A stretch of DNA of 64,000 nucleotides from assembly GCF_021021475.1 (NCBI RefSeq), contig NZ_JAINWL010000001.1, positions 310,001-374,000 on the forward strand. Reading direction: 5' to 3'. Both the position numbers and the translations under genes were made by a program. The notes under the pieces are model-generated. The model was not told where the DNA came from, did no database searches, and saw only the letters and a list, made by a program, of their open reading frames with translations. This document shows, one piece after another, positions 63,301-64,000 of the stretch. Numbering within the stretch: position 1 is the stretch's first letter; every line of letters begins with the position of its first letter. Source of the stretch: Citromicrobium bathyomarinum (GTDB lineage: Bacteria; Pseudomonadota; Alphaproteobacteria; Sphingomonadales; Sphingomonadaceae).

Positions 63301-63384
63301 GTCCGGGGTGGTCTGCGCCATTGCCGCAGGCGCGAACGCCAGGGCGCACGCGGTCCCCACCATGAAGTGCGATTTACCAATCAT
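60382..63384 (-). CDS. TonB-dependent outer-membrane receptor
   Basis: Receptor of 1000 residues. A signal peptide (MIGKSHFMVGTACALAFAPAAMAQ) precedes the plug with DVTIVVTGSYIKGQ, LEFIKSLPSVGPVLGDSNQYG, GVGSINLRSLGRERTLVLFNNRR and RIEVLKDGAASTYGSDAIAGVANFV. A long barrel with TGYSFLSNPGLYAPLGFIP-type loops ends in GRTFKVGVKLRF, the expected terminal Phe. No STN domain. It lies between two type B carboxylesterase genes on the same strand, forming a three-gene cassette, probably one operon (48 bases from the upstream carboxylesterase stop, 96 to the downstream one). Confidence 0.93.
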   Translation of the reverse strand: MIGKSHFMVGTACALAFAPAAMAQTTPDSDAQNQPELAEQIESEPDVTIVVTGSYIKGQREDGAQPVDVFGQAELEARGIDSPLEFIKSLPSVGPVLGDSNQYGAGGSQGVGSINLRSLGRERTLVLFNNRRFATEPGDGAADTNLIPLFALDRIEVLKDGAASTYGSDAIAGVANFVTRRDFTGVELAGDYEFVDGSDNNYRLSALAGFDLGAANLMIGAGWQHRSELPTTARDFTQVPYADNPTGYSFLSNPGLYAPLGFIPGRGVTSLGLAVDGNRVDACESLGGIEGAFPRAVGAPLPVCRYSYIPFVNLIEEEDRYQFYGQLLVDLSDTVRFTAEALYSHTELKELGYSPSYPITQGPNGPGSASAFTVPASNPGYAAFLEQTFAPGTPPRLFTPVLASIVLFRPFALGGNPLDERGAGRGQAINDAWRVSAGFDFDLTDNLSLQTFGTYIRSSRLAFSYDIVSDRLQRALNGFGGDNCTGTTPGANGCLYFNPFINAAPGNPALGLTNPAYVPGNENSQEVIDYLSQQSGTRATEEQFIVDAVFSGDFEVFGRRLGYAFGGQFRQTNFATDPLNRFSDPEAYPCAIDGDRSCLDDPNDTNFPVGAFTFLGQYPDARLSQDVYALFAEAQMEVFDGFELTGAVRFEDYGGLVGSTVNPKLSARWQVTDFLALRGSVGDTFRGPLPADLGTAGVRAVAGINVLGGNFKATDTVGNPALAPETALTYNMGAILEFGGFNFSVDYWTYEFEGRFTNLPIQAIAANVAPGGQDGTQLVDCSSPFVDYVVFAGGVCTQGTTIGNDISRLQTQTVNGPDVTTSGLDFSVNYRTNLGPVRLNLGANATYTLKYEFSDFEFNGLLFSPGYDAAGYANYDRAPGTVSKWRASGYVNLQFDPVSVTWSSNYIGGVTDNRCDGLQFCAETPEFGGTNFGREIGDFFVHDLFATVDLTLAGVEAELQGGIENLFDTDPPAARLEYSYDPFIGTAKGRTFKVGVKLRF

Positions 63385-63432
63385 TTCTCTCTCCCCAACA
63401 TCGCCGTTTTCCGGCGTTTTTATTCGGTCGGA

Positions 63433-64000
63433 CTATTCGTCCTTTTTGGTGGCATCCTCCTCGGGGCCGTCCGGCAGCGCGTCCGCCGGGGCCATCCGCA
63501 GACCTGCGGTTTCGATCAGCGCCGCCGAGCCACCCGGCTGATAGGCCTGCCATGTGAAGCCGTCGGCGCATGCGAAGTCTTTCGCGCCGGGCGCCATCTT
63601 CACGAAGGCGACCCAGCAGCCGTTGACCGTGTCGGCCAGCGCACGGTCGGCGGCGTCGGCGCGCTCCCCGCCCCAGCTCGACCGGTCGATCGAATCGAAA
63701 GTGAACATCAGTTCGGCCGAGTGGATCGGCCCTTCGCCCCATTCGCTCGCGCGGAAGGCGGGCGTGTGGTCGAAGCGGTAGAGGAAGGCCGGTGCGCCGG
63801 TGTCGCCCGCCAGCGCGGCGAGCGTGCGCGCGGCGGCAAAGCCCTTCTCGCCCCTGTTGGTGCCGACCAGTACCGGCACGTCGGTTTCCTTGCCCGCCCG
63901 CAGTGCGGCGATGGTCGATGTCGGCTTGAAAGCCGGGTCCGGCGTGAAGAAGAAGCCCGCGCGCAGCGGCTCCGAAGCGGCGAAGGTCTGCGCGGAAATG
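63433..64000 (-). CDS. Type B carboxylesterase, partial (runs off right edge)
   Basis: C-terminal 188 residues of a carboxylesterase read from the right edge. The frame is open from the edge (QTFAASEPLRAGFFFTPDPAF) and continues into DVPVLVGTNRGEKGF. The catalytic His region reads GPIHSAELMFTFDS, and the end is acidic (DGPEEDATKKDE). The nucleophile Ser lies outside the window. It is the upstream partner of the TonB receptor; the intergenic gap is 48 bases. It resembles the enzyme at 58669 in family but not closely in sequence. Confidence 0.88.
   Translation of the reverse strand, partial: ISAQTFAASEPLRAGFFFTPDPAFKPTSTIAALRAGKETDVPVLVGTNRGEKGFAAARTLAALAGDTGAPAFLYRFDHTPAFRASEWGEGPIHSAELMFTFDSIDRSSWGGERADAADRALADTVNGCWVAFVKMAPGAKDFACADGFTWQAYQPGGSAALIETAGLRMAPADALPDGPEEDATKKDE

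Overview
The window is GC-rich and almost entirely coding. It looks like chromosome of an alphaproteobacterium of the order Sphingomonadales, most likely the Erythrobacter/Altererythrobacter group. This is inferred from gene content: several large TonB-dependent receptors with associated hydrolases, a FecI/FecR pair, a cyoABCD quinol oxidase, a DUF6456 protein, paired acyl-CoA dehydrogenases and major facilitator transporters. No CRISPR array, integrase, transposase or rRNA gene was seen.

Layout. 1-2.2 kb: PepSY protein, OmpR-type response regulator and a histidine kinase cut by the left edge. 2.3-7.9 kb: SIMPL-domain periplasmic protein, Uup-type ABC-F ATPase coupled to a uracil-DNA-glycosylase-superfamily protein, DUF6456 protein, an XRE regulator and a glycosyltransferase. 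7.9-10.9 kb: yajC-secD-secF, then tRNA-Pro(GGG). 11.4-19.7 kb: a FecI/FecR-controlled outer-membrane cluster (STN-type TonB receptor plus M16 peptidase) whose two structural genes are both disrupted, followed by a small GNAT protein. 19.8-25.8 kb: TonB receptor, an acyl-CoA dehydrogenase pair and a LuxR-type regulator with a degenerate receiver. 26-32 kb: an accessory patch with a small hypothetical gene, an SGNH-hydrolase-like protein, a broken TIGR03032-family remnant and a 1110-residue mosaic exoprotein (GH114-like, RTX and FG-GAP/VCBS repeats). 32-36.9 kb: cyoABCD plus a DUF1275 protein as one overlapping operon. 37-42.6 kb: lipoprotein, PoxB-type enzyme, class II amidotransferase, MscS channel and a GltB-like FMN protein. 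42.9-58.6 kb: a large acyl-CoA catabolic cluster. 58.7-64 kb: a TonB receptor between two type B carboxylesterases, the second cut by the right edge.

How the genes work together. The clearest multi-gene system is the 42.9-58.6 kb cluster. It has three acyl-CoA dehydrogenases (two forming a probable heteromeric pair), three MFS transporters, an acyl-CoA synthetase, a thiolase, a FadB/FadJ-type bifunctional enzyme, a family VIII-type esterase and a regulator made of two TetR proteins in tandem. Together these could import, activate and beta-oxidise an unknown acyl substrate. The 22.8-25.8 kb segment holds a paralogous dehydrogenase pair beside a TonB receptor. The carboxylesterase-receptor-carboxylesterase cassette at the right end suggests uptake and hydrolysis of an esterified compound.

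The most unusual observations are four. An in-frame TAG interrupts the M16 peptidase and a one-base insertion disrupts the neighbouring TonB receptor. A mirrored pair of identical promoter-like elements lies between that receptor and fecI. The RTX/FG-GAP exoprotein abuts a decayed TIGR03032 gene. Finally, there is the double-TetR regulator. All functional statements rest on reading motifs and recalling families; no database search was possible.
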